Assembly: GCA_023665275.1 (NCBI GenBank)
Contig: JAMPEF010000004.1
Coordinates: 1 to 64,000, forward strand
Origin: Alistipes senegalensis
GTDB lineage: Bacteria > Bacillota > Clostridia > Oscillospirales > Ruminococcaceae
Direction of reading: 5' to 3'
DNA length: 64,000 nucleotides
Shown here: in pieces, positions 49,875 through 59,165 of the stretch
How positions within the stretch are numbered: position 1 is the stretch's first letter
Layout of the letters: each line of letters begins with the position of its first letter
Notes under the pieces: model-generated
The model's database searches: none
The model's input: the letters and a program-made list of their open reading frames with translations, nothing else
Told to the model about the DNA's origin: nothing
Position numbers and translations under genes: made by a program

Positions 49875-52244
49875 TTATTTTCCATAAATAAGTGATGCAA
49901 CATCAACTGTCTGTTTAGCGTCTTTTGCATAGAAATCAGCGTGAATTTGTTCAGCATACGACGCTGTAAGAACTGCTCCGCCGACTACTGTCTTGCATTC
50001 GGGATATTCCCTGTTTAAAAGTTTAATAGTTTCTTCCATAGCCGAAAGAGTTGTGGTCATAAGTGCGGAAAGCCCTACAAGTTTAACCTTATGCTGTATA
50101 GCCGTATCAACTATAAGTTGTGGCGGAACGTCTTTTCCTAAATCAATCACTTCAAAGCCATAACTATCCAGCAAGACTTTTACAATATTTTTTCCTATGT
50201 CGTGAATGTCACCTTTTACGGTTGCAAGAACTACTTTTCCTTTTGAAACACTTCCTATATTGTTTGCGGAGAGTTTTTCTTTCAGTACCTCAAAGCACGC
50301 CTGTGCTGAACCGGCTGTCAATATAAGCTGTGGCAGAAAAATTTTACCCTTTTCAAATTTTTCACCGGCGGAATCAAGTGCCGGAATCAAATAATTATTT
50401 ATAATCTCCATAGGGTCGGTATTTTCGCAAAGTTCACGAACTGCTTTCAATGCCTCGTTTTTAAGACCGTTTTCAACAGCATAAACCAAATCCGGAGAAT
50501 TTTTTTCCTGATTTACTGGTGCTTTCGGAGCAGGTGCGTTATTGGCATATACGCTTATAAATTCAGCGGAATTTCTGTCTATTCCTGCAAGAAGTCTGTA
50601 AGCACGTACAGCACCTATTATTGATTCGATATTAGGATTGATAATCGGCAAATCAAGTCCGCTGTGCAGTGCCATTGTAAGAAATGTACGTGTAATTAAT
50701 TCCCTGTTAGGAAGTCCAAATGAAATATTAGATACACCTAATACCGTCCGCAATCCTAATACATTTTTTACACGGTTCAGGGCGTTGAGAGTTTCCATAA
50801 CGCCGTCCTGTTCAGCGGAGGCAGTAAGTGTGAGGCAGTCAATGAAAACGTCTTCTTTTGGTATTCCGTAAGATAACGCACGGTTAAGAATTTTTTCTGC
50901 TATTGCAAAACGTCCCTCAGCGGTTTTCGGAATACCCTTTTTATCAAGAGTAAGTCCCACAACAGATGCACCATATTTTTTTACTAATGGTAAAATTTTT
51001 TCTAAAGATTCGTCTTCACCATTTACGGAATTGACAACAGGTTTGCCGTTATATACACGTAATCCGGCTTCTAAGACTTCTGGTATAGTGGAATCAAGTT
51101 GTAGTGGCGTATCGCATACACTCTGTATGGCTTTTACGGCTGTAATCATCATTTCTTTTTCATTTATATCAGGAAGTCCCACGTTTACATCAAGAATTTC
51201 TGCACCGGCGTGTACCTGTTCCACAGCCTGACTTAAAATATAGTCAATATCGTGATTTATAAGTGCTTCCTTGAAACGTTTCTTACCGGTAGGGTTGATT
51301 CTTTCACCTATAACACGTGGCTGGTCTATCGTCACGCAATTCACGGCGGAACACGCAAGGCTTATACGTTTTATGGGTCTTTTTATATTTTCGGCATTTT
51401 TGAGTTTTTCAATCATTTGTCTTATGTGTTCCGGAGTAGTTCCGCAACAACCACCGAAAATTTTTACACCTGCTCCGGCGAGTTTCAGATTACTTTCAGC
51501 GAAATCTTCCGGACTTAAATTGAAAAGGTTTGTAACAGGGTCAGGAAGTCCGGCGTTTGCCTTAGCTATTACCGGCAACGACGTAAGTGAACATATTTTA
51601 TCAAGTACGGGGAAAAGTTCGTCTGCACCTAAGGAACAGTTTACACCTATAGCGTCCGCACCAAGACCCTCTAAAACCGCTACCATACATTCTGGTGAAA
51701 CTCCCGTGAATGTACGCATATTTTCCTCAAAAGTCATAGTAACAAGTACTGGTTTATCGGAATTTTCCTTGACGGCAAGCAATGCGGCTTTTACTTCATA
51801 TAAATCCGTCATGGTTTCTATAACTATAATATCGGCATCACGTCCGGCAATGACGATTTCTTTATATACATCATAGGCATCTTCAAATGAAAGAGTTCCA
51901 GAAGGTTCAAGCATCTGCCCAAGTGAACCCATATCAAGTGCCACGAGAGACTTTCCGGCAACTGCCTTACGGGCATTATTTATGCCTGCTCTTATGACTT
52001 CCTCAACGCTGTAACCGGTATTTTCGAGCTTGAAACGGTTAGCACCAAAAGTATTAGCATAAACAATATCCGAACCAGCTTCCGCATACATACGGTGGAT
52101 TTTCATAATAGCCTCCGGATTTGTTATATTCAGTAGTTCGGGGACGTGTTCAGTCTGTATGCCGTGTGCCTGTAACATAGTTCCCATTGCACCATCAAGA
52201 AAAACAAATTTTCTTTCAAGCAAAGAACTTAGTTTATCAGACAT
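49875..52244 (-). CDS. metH: Cobalamin-dependent methionine synthase, short form
   Basis: This enzyme transfers a methyl group from methyltetrahydrofolate through B12 to homocysteine. Domains in the 789-residue protein are homocysteine S-methyltransferase (about 10-290, zinc Cys204 and the GGCCGT pair Cys267/Cys268), pterin-binding (about 315-560), B12 cap (about 590-670) and B12-binding (KGDIHDIGKNIVKVLLDSYGFE near 680-700). The C-terminal S-adenosylmethionine reactivation domain of the ~1200-residue E. coli enzyme is missing, as in other short anaerobe forms; a separate activation protein would be required. It is co-directional with pheA (15 bases) and prfB. Confidence 0.93.
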   Translation of the reverse strand: MSDKLSSLLERKFVFLDGAMGTMLQAHGIQTEHVPELLNITNPEAIMKIHRMYAEAGSDIVYANTFGANRFKLENTGYSVEEVIRAGINNARKAVAGKSLVALDMGSLGQMLEPSGTLSFEDAYDVYKEIVIAGRDADIIVIETMTDLYEVKAALLAVKENSDKPVLVTMTFEENMRTFTGVSPECMVAVLEGLGADAIGVNCSLGADELFPVLDKICSLTSLPVIAKANAGLPDPVTNLFNLSPEDFAESNLKLAGAGVKIFGGCCGTTPEHIRQMIEKLKNAENIKRPIKRISLACSAVNCVTIDQPRVIGERINPTGKKRFKEALINHDIDYILSQAVEQVHAGAEILDVNVGLPDINEKEMMITAVKAIQSVCDTPLQLDSTIPEVLEAGLRVYNGKPVVNSVNGEDESLEKILPLVKKYGASVVGLTLDKKGIPKTAEGRFAIAEKILNRALSYGIPKEDVFIDCLTLTASAEQDGVMETLNALNRVKNVLGLRTVLGVSNISFGLPNRELITRTFLTMALHSGLDLPIINPNIESIIGAVRAYRLLAGIDRNSAEFISVYANNAPAPKAPVNQEKNSPDLVYAVENGLKNEALKAVRELCENTDPMEIINNYLIPALDSAGEKFEKGKIFLPQLILTAGSAQACFEVLKEKLSANNIGSVSKGKVVLATVKGDIHDIGKNIVKVLLDSYGFEVIDLGKDVPPQLIVDTAIQHKVKLVGLSALMTTTLSAMEETIKLLNREYPECKTVVGGAVLTASYAEQIHADFYAKDAKQTVDVASLIYGK

Positions 52245-52259
52245 AATAAATCACTCCTT

Positions 52260-53375
52260 TCATTCATTGCGGAAAGTTCCTAAACAACGGAAATACTCCA
52301 TATTTTCAGATAGGTCATTCATTAAAGCCCTTACAGATGGGTCATCAAGTTTTCCGCTGAAATCAAGATAGAACATAACATCAAAACTGCCGTCACGTAT
52401 TGGACGGTTTTCAATTCTGATAAGGTTCATGCCGTTGACATAGAATTTTGTCAGAAGACGGTAAAGGCTACCCTCTGTATGCGGAATCTGTATCATTATT
52501 GAAATTGTATCAGAAGCGTGTGATACCTGTAAATCTCTTGAAATACATACAAACTGTGTACGATTCACGGAACAGTCTGCAATATCTGTAGCGAGAATAT
52601 CCAGCCCGAGACGCTCCGCACAGTCCACGGAACATATTGAGGCTATTTTTTCGTCGCTGTTGCTGACCATTTCGGCGGACGTGGCTGTATTGCTGTACGG
52701 GGAAGTCTCCAGACCACTTTCAGCAATAAAAGCACTGCACTGTGCAAGTGCCTGCGGGTGTGAATATATACATTTTATTTCATTAATTGAAGTGCCTTTC
52801 TTTACGGCAAGACAATGATTTATTTCAACACATACCTGTTTTACAATATATACGCTGTATTTAGCCATAAGGTCATATGCACTGTCAATCATTCCGGCAG
52901 TGGAATTTTTCAGTGGTATAACGCCGTAATCTATCTCACCGGACTGTACAGCCCTGAAAACATCTTCAAAAGAATTATAGAAAACTGGTTTTTTATCTCC
53001 GAAAATCATTTTTACAGCCGTTTCCGAATTTGCACCGGAAGTCCCTTGACAGCCTATTTTTTCAGCATTTCTGAAATCCGGTGCAGTGAAAATATATTCA
53101 TTTGTATCGGGGAGCAGTTTTCTGTTTTGTAATAGTTTGCTTATATCCATGATTGTAGTAAAAAGTGCTGCTGTACCGTTTTCAAGTTCGGGGTCATTGG
53201 TGAGACTTTTTATTCTGTCAATGACCTGTTTTTCACGTCCGCCCTGAAAAACAGGCATATTATTCTGTTTTTTATAGTCAGCAACACCCTTACATAGCTC
53301 CATGCGTTCCATGAAAAGCGATAGTATTTTTTCGTCCGTAACATCAATGCCGTTACGTAATTCCTGTAAATCCAT
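52260..53375 (-). CDS. pheA: Bifunctional chorismate mutase / prephenate dehydratase
   Basis: PheA converts chorismate to prephenate and then phenylpyruvate, toward phenylalanine. This 371-residue protein has an AroQ-type mutase (1 to about 85: LRNGIDVTDEKILSLFMERM), a prephenate dehydratase domain (GCQGTSGANSETAV, IPLKNSTAGMIDSAYDLM) and a C-terminal ACT domain. The catalytic NxTRF motif reads NRTQF, and the ACT motifs GALV and ESRP read GSLY and ENRP, so catalysis or Phe feedback may differ. It is the first gene of pheA-metH-prfB, with its promoter at 53417-53445. Confidence 0.92.
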   Translation of the reverse strand: MDLQELRNGIDVTDEKILSLFMERMELCKGVADYKKQNNMPVFQGGREKQVIDRIKSLTNDPELENGTAALFTTIMDISKLLQNRKLLPDTNEYIFTAPDFRNAEKIGCQGTSGANSETAVKMIFGDKKPVFYNSFEDVFRAVQSGEIDYGVIPLKNSTAGMIDSAYDLMAKYSVYIVKQVCVEINHCLAVKKGTSINEIKCIYSHPQALAQCSAFIAESGLETSPYSNTATSAEMVSNSDEKIASICSVDCAERLGLDILATDIADCSVNRTQFVCISRDLQVSHASDTISIMIQIPHTEGSLYRLLTKFYVNGMNLIRIENRPIRDGSFDVMFYLDFSGKLDDPSVRALMNDLSENMEYFRCLGTFRNE

Positions 53376-53416
53376 ATTTTTTACCTCCGGAAAATTTAAC
53401 TGATAGCATACAATTC

Positions 53417-53445
53417 ATTATAGCAGATTTTTTTGTAAAAATCAA
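53417..53445 (-). promoter_or_regulatory. Sigma-A promoter of pheA-metH-prfB
   Basis: On the minus strand TTGATT (53440-53445) and TATAAT (53417-53422), 17-base spacer. Confidence 0.75.
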
Positions 53446-53464
53446 TAAAAAAGATGTAAATATA

Positions 53465-53494
53465 TTGCAAAAAGCCTTTACGGTGTGGTATAAT
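53465..53494 (+). promoter_or_regulatory. Sigma-A promoter of the ruv operon
   Basis: TTGCAA (53465-53470) and TATAAT (53489-53494), 18-base spacer. A GTATAT/ATATAC inverted repeat lies just downstream (53501-53520). Confidence 0.65.
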
Positions 53495-53556
53495 AATAAA
53501 GTATATGGGCAAGTATATACAATCGTACAGACTTTTTAAACATAAAAGGTAAAATA

Positions 53557-54045
53557 ATGTGGAAAAAAATAAGAATATTAGGAATTGACCCCGGTTATGC
53601 AATAGTCGGTTTTGGTGTGCTTGATTATGACGGAATTAATTTCCGTCCGGTTGAATATGGTGCAGTCACTACAGATGCCGGAACTGTTTTCACGGAGCGT
53701 TTGAGAGCAATAAGCGAAGATATAGAATACATATTTGAAAAATTTAAGCCCGACTGCATGGCTATTGAAAAACTTTACTTCACCACTAATCAGAAAACTG
53801 CTATTGACGTTGCACAGGCAAGAGGTGTGACGATTCTTTCAGCCGCAAAAAGATTTATTCCCGTTTCAGAATATACACCCTTACAGGTGAAAATGTCCGT
53901 TACCGGTTACGGAAAAGCCGAAAAGCGTCAGATGATGGAAATGACCCGAAATCTGCTTGGACTGGCACGCATTCCGAAACCTGACGACGCCGCCGACGCC
54001 TTAGCGGTTGCAATATGTCACGGACATACAATCCGGTGGAGATAA
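53557..54045 (+). CDS. ruvC: Holliday junction endonuclease RuvC
   Basis: RuvC cleaves Holliday junctions after RuvAB branch migration. This 162-residue RNase H-fold protein has catalytic acids in GIDPGYAIVGFG (Asp11), AIEKLYF (Glu), and the terminal KPDDAADALAVAICH pair. The conserved QARGVTILSAA and VTGYGKAEKRQM are present. Ribosome site AAAGG. It is the first gene of ruvC-ruvA-sseB-like-ruvB. Confidence 0.97.
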   Translation: MWKKIRILGIDPGYAIVGFGVLDYDGINFRPVEYGAVTTDAGTVFTERLRAISEDIEYIFEKFKPDCMAIEKLYFTTNQKTAIDVAQARGVTILSAAKRFIPVSEYTPLQVKMSVTGYGKAEKRQMMEMTRNLLGLARIPKPDDAADALAVAICHGHTIRWR

Positions 54046-54069
54046 TTTAATATACAAAGGAAGATTTTT

Positions 54070-54678
54070 ATGATATATAGTCTAAAAGGAATACTTATAG
54101 TAAAAGATATGAATTTCATTGTGGTAGAATGTAACGGTGTCGGTTATAGCTGTAAGACTTCATATAATACCATCTCACAGCTTGGTGCAACCGGCAGTGA
54201 AGTGATGGTTTATACACATATGAACGTAAGAGATGATAATATAGAACTTTTCGGGTTTGCGACGTTACAGGAGCTGAACTGTTTCCGGTTGCTTATATCG
54301 GTATCGGGTGTCGGCGGAAAAGCTGCTACTTCCATACTTTCGGATATAACACCGGAAAATTTCGCTTTTCTTGTCGCTTCAGGTGACAGCAAGGCTTTTA
54401 CCCGAACAAAAGGCATAGGCGCAAAGACCGCACAGCGTATAGTACTTGAACTCAAGGACAAAATTTCAGCGGAATCATTTACCGGAAAAAATATCACCGC
54501 ACCGGTCAGTGCTGTTGACGTTTCTTCTTCTGCTGTTTCGGAGGCTATGGAAGCCCTTATGGTACTCGGCTATTCACAAGGGGAAATAGCCCCTCTTTTA
54601 AGAAAATGTAACTCCGGCATGAATACACAGGAACTTATAAGGGAAGTACTCCGTTTGATTGCGTCGGGGAATATCTGA
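54070..54678 (+). CDS. ruvA: Holliday junction helicase subunit RuvA
   Basis: RuvA binds the four-way junction and loads RuvB. This 202-residue protein has an OB-fold N-terminus (MIYSLKGILIVKDMNFIVVECNGVGY), two HhH motifs (LISVSGVGGKAATSIL; RTKGIGAKTAQRIVLELKDK) and the C-terminal RuvB-binding domain (SEAMEALMVLGYSQGEIAPLL). It is followed not directly by ruvB but by an SseB-like gene. Confidence 0.96.
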   Translation: MIYSLKGILIVKDMNFIVVECNGVGYSCKTSYNTISQLGATGSEVMVYTHMNVRDDNIELFGFATLQELNCFRLLISVSGVGGKAATSILSDITPENFAFLVASGDSKAFTRTKGIGAKTAQRIVLELKDKISAESFTGKNITAPVSAVDVSSSAVSEAMEALMVLGYSQGEIAPLLRKCNSGMNTQELIREVLRLIASGNI

Positions 54679-54697
54679 CAGAAAGGAAGATTTTTTT

Positions 54698-55417
54698 ATG
54701 AATCTTGATGAACTTCTAAGGGCAGCTATAACAGACGCTTCAAAACGTGCATTGTTTTTACAGACCCTGATAAAAAGCAATGTATATGTAATCTGTAAAA
54801 ATCCTGCCGTTGAAAGTTCCGACGGAATAAGGCTTGAACTTATTACAATCCATAATCCGAAACGGGAAATTTTTATACCGTTTTTTACAAGCAAACGGGC
54901 ATTACAGCAGTTTGCAAAAAGATACGTTGAATATTATAAAATAAACTGTCTGAGGCTTTTTGACCTCATACAAACAGCGTCAGCGGTTCTTAATCCTAAT
55001 TCATACGGAAAGGAATTTTCTTCCGACGAAATAAAAAGTATTCTGATGATAGCCCGTAAATTCAATATAAAGGCTATTTCTTTACGTGAAGAAGATACTT
55101 TTTCGTACCGTCCGCCACAGCGTGAAGTTACACATATAACACGTCCGGCGTCACGATTCCTTGCAAAGCATCTGAATGTTGAGAGGGCTTTTATAGTCGA
55201 GATGATACAGGGTTGTGAAAGTCCCCGTACACTTGTTGTGCTTGATATGATGGGCAATACAAGAAAATTATTTGTACCGCTTTCAAAGTATCTTTCAAAG
55301 ATAACAAAGCCTAATGACCAGTTATGTTTTATCAGCTATGAACAGGAAACAGGAAAAAAAGCCGCTGCTGTCACTGAACCGTTTTACATACGCAAAAAAA
55401 GATATTTTGAAAAATAA
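54698..55417 (+). CDS. SseB-like protein between ruvA and ruvB
   Basis: This 239-residue soluble protein has an N-terminal SseB-type domain (LQTLIKSNVYVICKN; REIFIPFFTSKRALQQFAKR; NPNSYGKEFSSDEIK) and a C-terminal part with SRFLAKHLNVERAFIVEMIQ and TRKLFVPLSKYLSKI. SseB raised serine tolerance when overproduced in E. coli, but the family's biochemical function is unknown. I chose ATG 54698 after AGGAAG; the frame open from 54659 overlaps ruvA. Its position inside the ruv operon suggests co-expression only. Confidence 0.75.
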   Translation: MNLDELLRAAITDASKRALFLQTLIKSNVYVICKNPAVESSDGIRLELITIHNPKREIFIPFFTSKRALQQFAKRYVEYYKINCLRLFDLIQTASAVLNPNSYGKEFSSDEIKSILMIARKFNIKAISLREEDTFSYRPPQREVTHITRPASRFLAKHLNVERAFIVEMIQGCESPRTLVVLDMMGNTRKLFVPLSKYLSKITKPNDQLCFISYEQETGKKAAAVTEPFYIRKKRYFEK

Positions 55418-55438
55418 ATATATCATGGAGGTGCTGAA

Positions 55439-56482
55439 TTGATACAGACTGATGATATGGAGTTTGCCCCGAGAGTTATTACACCGGAAAATACTACCGA
55501 TGATAACGACATAGAAATAACACTCCGTCCGCAGACTCTTCACGAATATATCGGACAGGATAAAGTAAAGGAAAATCTTGCAATATATATAAAAGCCGCT
55601 AAACTCCGTGGTGAATCGCTTGACCACGTTTTATTATATGGTCCTCCGGGGCTGGGCAAGACTACACTTTCTGCCATAATAGCCCATGAATTAGGCGTCA
55701 ATTTACGTGTTACCACAGGTCCGGCGATTGAAAAACCCGGAGACCTTGTTTCACTGCTGACAAGTCTTTCTGATAATGATGTACTTTTCATTGACGAAAT
55801 ACACAGACTTTCAAGGGCTGTAGAGGAAATTTTATATCCGGCACTTGAAGACAGAGTAATTGATATTATCATAGGAAAAGGACCTTCAGCACGTTCTATA
55901 CGAATGGACTTGAAGCCTTTCACGCTTATAGGAGCTACTACACGTGCCGGACAGCTTTCCGCACCGTTGAGAGACCGTTTCGGCGTTATACAGCGTCTTG
56001 AATTGTATTCAAAGAAACAGTTGACGGATATAGTCCGCCGGAGTGCTATGATACTTAATATACCATGTACGGCGGACGGAGCAGGCGAAATTGCCGGAAG
56101 AGCAAGAGGTACACCCCGTATAGCTAACAGACTTCTGAAACGTGTACGTGATTTTGCGGACGTAATGGGAAATGGTGAAATAAATCAGGATATAGCCTCA
56201 ATGGCTTTGACCCGTCTTGAAATTGACCCGTTAGGTCTTGACAGTCTAGACAGGCGTATGCTTGAAATGATTATAAAAGGTTACGGCGGTGGTCCGGTAG
56301 GTCTTGAAACTCTTGCTTCTGCAATAGGTGAAGAGGCTGTGACTATTGAGGACGTCTGTGAGCCGTATCTTATGCAGTTAGGATTTTTAGGACGTACACC
56401 CCGTGGACGTTGTGCCACTAAACTTGCATATGAACATCTTGGATTTAGTTTTCAGGACGACGATGGACAATTGAAATTATGA
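55439..56482 (+). CDS. ruvB: Holliday junction ATPase RuvB
   Basis: RuvB is the hexameric AAA+ motor of branch migration. This 347-residue protein has Walker [10 protein letters not shown], Walker [10 protein letters not shown], sensor [18 protein letters not shown], and the C-terminal winged helix ([27 protein letters not shown]). The start is TTG at 55439, seven bases after GGAGG; ATG at 55457 is a weaker alternative. The stop overlaps the next gene by four bases. Confidence 0.96.
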   Translation: MIQTDDMEFAPRVITPENTTDDNDIEITLRPQTLHEYIGQDKVKENLAIYIKAAKLRGESLDHVLLYGPPGLGKTTLSAIIAHELGVNLRVTTGPAIEKPGDLVSLLTSLSDNDVLFIDEIHRLSRAVEEILYPALEDRVIDIIIGKGPSARSIRMDLKPFTLIGATTRAGQLSAPLRDRFGVIQRLELYSKKQLTDIVRRSAMILNIPCTADGAGEIAGRARGTPRIANRLLKRVRDFADVMGNGEINQDIASMALTRLEIDPLGLDSLDRRMLEMIIKGYGGGPVGLETLASAIGEEAVTIEDVCEPYLMQLGFLGRTPRGRCATKLAYEHLGFSFQDDDGQLKL

Positions 56483-57000
56483 TTACGGAAAACAATTACA
56501 GATATAATTTAAGTCTGTATAAAAAATCTTTCTATGGCAGAATGATTAACGGTCAGGCAGTGGACTATGTTTCCGGAATGCGTTACGGTATATGCAGTAT
56601 GGGATTTAACGGCTGTGAGGTTATAGCGGTTCACAATGCACTTGTTTATATGAAAAAATCCCGTCCGATATACGAAATTTCATGGTATATGGAAAGATTC
56701 AGAATGCTTACCGGATTTTTCGGGTGCAATCCCCATAAAGTCGGCAATGCACTTGAACATTTCGGCATTGAGTATAAAAAATCACGTCAGATAGGAAAAT
56801 CAGAAATTTTTATTGTGTCTTTCTGGACGGGTCAGCGTTTTCTTTCGACGATTCATACAGTTTTCTGTGTCCGGAATAAAAACGGAATACTTGTCTATAA
56901 CCGATACAATAACTGTCCTGATGTGAGATTATGCCGGAATAATTCGGACATTGCCGGACAGAAAAAAATTATAGCCGTATACACTATAAAAGGAGTATAG
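56479..57000 (+). CDS. C39-like cysteine peptidase fold protein
   Basis: This 173-residue soluble protein begins [10 protein letters not shown]. The segment [18 protein letters not shown] (Cys46) resembles the nucleophile helix of C39/papain-like peptidases, and His126 (STIHTVFC) with Asn141 (VYNRYNN) can complete a Cys-His-Asn arrangement in the usual order. No signal peptide or transporter domain is present, so it is not a bacteriocin-exporter peptidase. It overlaps ruvB by four bases and lies four bases before the GlmM-like gene. A cytoplasmic peptidase, deamidase or related role is possible; the substrate is unknown. Confidence 0.55.
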   Translation: MITENNYRYNLSLYKKSFYGRMINGQAVDYVSGMRYGICSMGFNGCEVIAVHNALVYMKKSRPIYEISWYMERFRMLTGFFGCNPHKVGNALEHFGIEYKKSRQIGKSEIFIVSFWTGQRFLSTIHTVFCVRNKNGILVYNRYNNCPDVRLCRNNSDIAGQKKIIAVYTIKGV

Positions 57001-57004
57001 CCAT

Positions 57005-58336
57005 ATGGAAAATTTTTATGGTGGATATATGAAAATTGAGTGTTCAGACCATGTTTTAGCTGAAAAAACCGGACGTACTATCGCCGCTGTATTTTCGCCG
57101 AAAAACAAGAAAAATCCGCTTGTTGTGGTAGGTCATGACGGGGGAGTTTCCGCCGGAAGTATCTATGATTCAGTATGTCGGGGGATAAGTTCAGCCGGTG
57201 TGGTGGCGGAAAAATCAGGTGTACTTATACCACCGGTTATTTCATGTTTGACCGGTTTGCATGACGCCGATTCCGGAATAATGATTACATCATCAGAAGA
57301 CGGGAAATTCTGTGAAATAAGGCTTTATGCCGGTGGTGGTCATAAACTCAGTCATGAAACATGGTCGGAAATAAAAAGAATTATTTTCAACGCACCGGAA
57401 GAACTTGAGAAGCGTATCCGCACCAGAAAAGGTGGTGTGATAATCTATGAAAATGCCGTTGAAGAATATATTGACTTCATAAAAAAATCTGTCGGACAGA
57501 GTTTTCAGGGAATGAAAATAGCCATAAGATGTCCGGACGGAAACAACGATATAGCCGTGAAACTTTTCAGTGAACTCAATGCAGAAGTCCATATAATACC
57601 GGAAGATGATATTTATTTTATATCTGCAAAAAGCTGTCATTGCGGCTTTATTTTCGGCAATAACTGTGAATGCTGTACGGTCATTGATGAAAATAATGTC
57701 ACTCTCGACAGTGACAGGCTTTCAGCAGTATTTGCTAAATTCTATAAGGAAAATAATTTACTGAAAAATAATACTTTTGTCGTGACTTACGGAGCAGGTT
57801 ACGGCTTTATGCGGTTTGCGGAGGAAAATAATATATCTGTCGTGATGGCAGGTTTCGATGAAAAAAGCGTCATAACAAAAATGCTGGCGGGCGGCTACAA
57901 TTATGGTACGGATAACAACGGAAGAATTATATTTCTTGACGAAATGCCAGCCGGTGACGGTTTTTTCACGGCTGTGAAACTTCTTTCCATAATGAAACGG
58001 ACAAGACTTCCACTCAGTCAGCTTGACGACATGAAGCATTATTCACAAATGATGCTTGATGTTGATATTCCGCCGGAATTTCGGGAAATATGGAAAAATG
58101 ACTGTGTTATAACTGAACATATAGCAAATTATATACATCTTTTCGGGAACAGAGCAAAACTTTCTGTACATGAAAACCCCGAAAAAACCTCTATAAATAT
58201 AACTGCTGAGGGTATGGATTACAACGATATTAACGAGGCTGTCAACAGTATAGCCGAAAAAATCAGGGAAAGAATCCCCGAAAGGAGCATTAATTTTGAG
58301 AACAGCACAAAACTGGACAGATTACAGAATTATTGA
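57005..58336 (+). CDS. Degenerate GlmM-like phosphohexomutase (probable pseudoenzyme)
   Basis: This 443-residue protein aligns along its whole length with phosphoglucosamine mutases: VVVGHDGGVSAGSIYDSVCRG, SSAGVVAE, DADSGIMITSS, and LDEMPAGDGFFTAVKLLSIM. All four active-site loops are changed. The phosphoserine loop SASHNP reads TSSEDG (95-100; a Ser remains), the metal loop DGDxDR reads GNNCEC (218-223), the sugar loop GExSGH reads GTDNNGR (301-307), and the phosphate loop SGTEP reads ENPEKT (390-395). The frame is intact, so the protein is probably kept for another function, such as binding or regulation. It overlaps the methyltransferase gene by 41 bases. Confidence 0.75.
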   Translation: MENFYGGYMKIECSDHVLAEKTGRTIAAVFSPKNKKNPLVVVGHDGGVSAGSIYDSVCRGISSAGVVAEKSGVLIPPVISCLTGLHDADSGIMITSSEDGKFCEIRLYAGGGHKLSHETWSEIKRIIFNAPEELEKRIRTRKGGVIIYENAVEEYIDFIKKSVGQSFQGMKIAIRCPDGNNDIAVKLFSELNAEVHIIPEDDIYFISAKSCHCGFIFGNNCECCTVIDENNVTLDSDRLSAVFAKFYKENNLLKNNTFVVTYGAGYGFMRFAEENNISVVMAGFDEKSVITKMLAGGYNYGTDNNGRIIFLDEMPAGDGFFTAVKLLSIMKRTRLPLSQLDDMKHYSQMMLDVDIPPEFREIWKNDCVITEHIANYIHLFGNRAKLSVHENPEKTSINITAEGMDYNDINEAVNSIAEKIRERIPERSINFENSTKLDRLQNY

Positions 58337-59159
58337 TACATCAGATGGTGAAAAACTTGAATCATGGGGAGGTATAAGCCTTGTGCGTCCCGACCCACAG
58401 ATAATATGGAAAACTGATAAAAAAAATCCTCTCTGGAATACGGCAGACGGTCATTATTACCGTTCAACTTCCGGTGGTGGTAAATGGTCATTCAGACGCA
58501 AAATGCCAGACGTCTGGAATATAAATTATAAAAATCTTAAATTCAATATAAAGCCGACCGGTTTCAAGCATACCGGACTTTTTCCGGAACAGGCTGTCAA
58601 CTGGGATTTCATGGCTGAAAAAATCCACACTGCCGGACGTGAAATAAATGTACTTAATCTTTTCGCCTACACGGGTGGTGCAACGCTTGCCTGTGCCGAT
58701 GCCGGTGCTTCTGTGTGTCACGTGGACGCCTCAAAAGGTATGGTACAGTGGGCAAGGGAAAATGCCGGTATTTCGGGACTTTCTGAAAAACCAATCCGCT
58801 GGATAGTAGACGACTGTGAAAAATTCATAGCCCGTGAAATCCGTCGTGGAAGACGTTATGACGCTGTTATTATGGACCCTCCAAGCTATGGCAGAGGTCC
58901 AGCCGGCGAAATATGGAAACTTGAAAACTCAATATATGACCTTGTTAAATTATGTTCAGGGGTATTATCGGATAATCCGTTATTTTTCCTGATAAACAGC
59001 TATACAACAGGACTTTCACCGTCGGTAATGGGCTATATATTAGGAACTGTACTGACGGAAAAATTCGGCGGAAACGTTTCATTTGACGAGATAGGGCTTC
59101 CGGTGGAATCAACCGGAATGACGCTCCCGTGTGGTTCAACGGCTATATGGCAGAGGTGA
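58296..59159 (+). CDS. Class I SAM-dependent methyltransferase, RlmI/RlmK-like
   Basis: This 287-residue protein has a SAM site VLNLFAYTGGATLACADAGASVCHVDAS and the catalytic motif DAVIMDPPSYGRG, as in 23S rRNA m5C/m7G methyltransferases of the RlmI/RlmK group. It lacks the N-terminal PUA domain of RlmI. TTG at 58296 is preceded by AAAGGAG with eight bases spacing; the gene begins 41 bases inside the GlmM-like gene. Target RNA is inferred from the family only. Confidence 0.85.
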   Translation: MRTAQNWTDYRIIDTSDGEKLESWGGISLVRPDPQIIWKTDKKNPLWNTADGHYYRSTSGGGKWSFRRKMPDVWNINYKNLKFNIKPTGFKHTGLFPEQAVNWDFMAEKIHTAGREINVLNLFAYTGGATLACADAGASVCHVDASKGMVQWARENAGISGLSEKPIRWIVDDCEKFIAREIRRGRRYDAVIMDPPSYGRGPAGEIWKLENSIYDLVKLCSGVLSDNPLFFLINSYTTGLSPSVMGYILGTVLTEKFGGNVSFDEIGLPVESTGMTLPCGSTAIWQR

Positions 59160-59165
59160 TTTTTT

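Noticed and set aside
53396..53602. Minus-strand frame of 68 codons overlapping the ruvC start
   Set aside because: It spans the divergent promoter region, is rich in Phe/Ile/Tyr from AT-rich DNA, and has no ribosome site.
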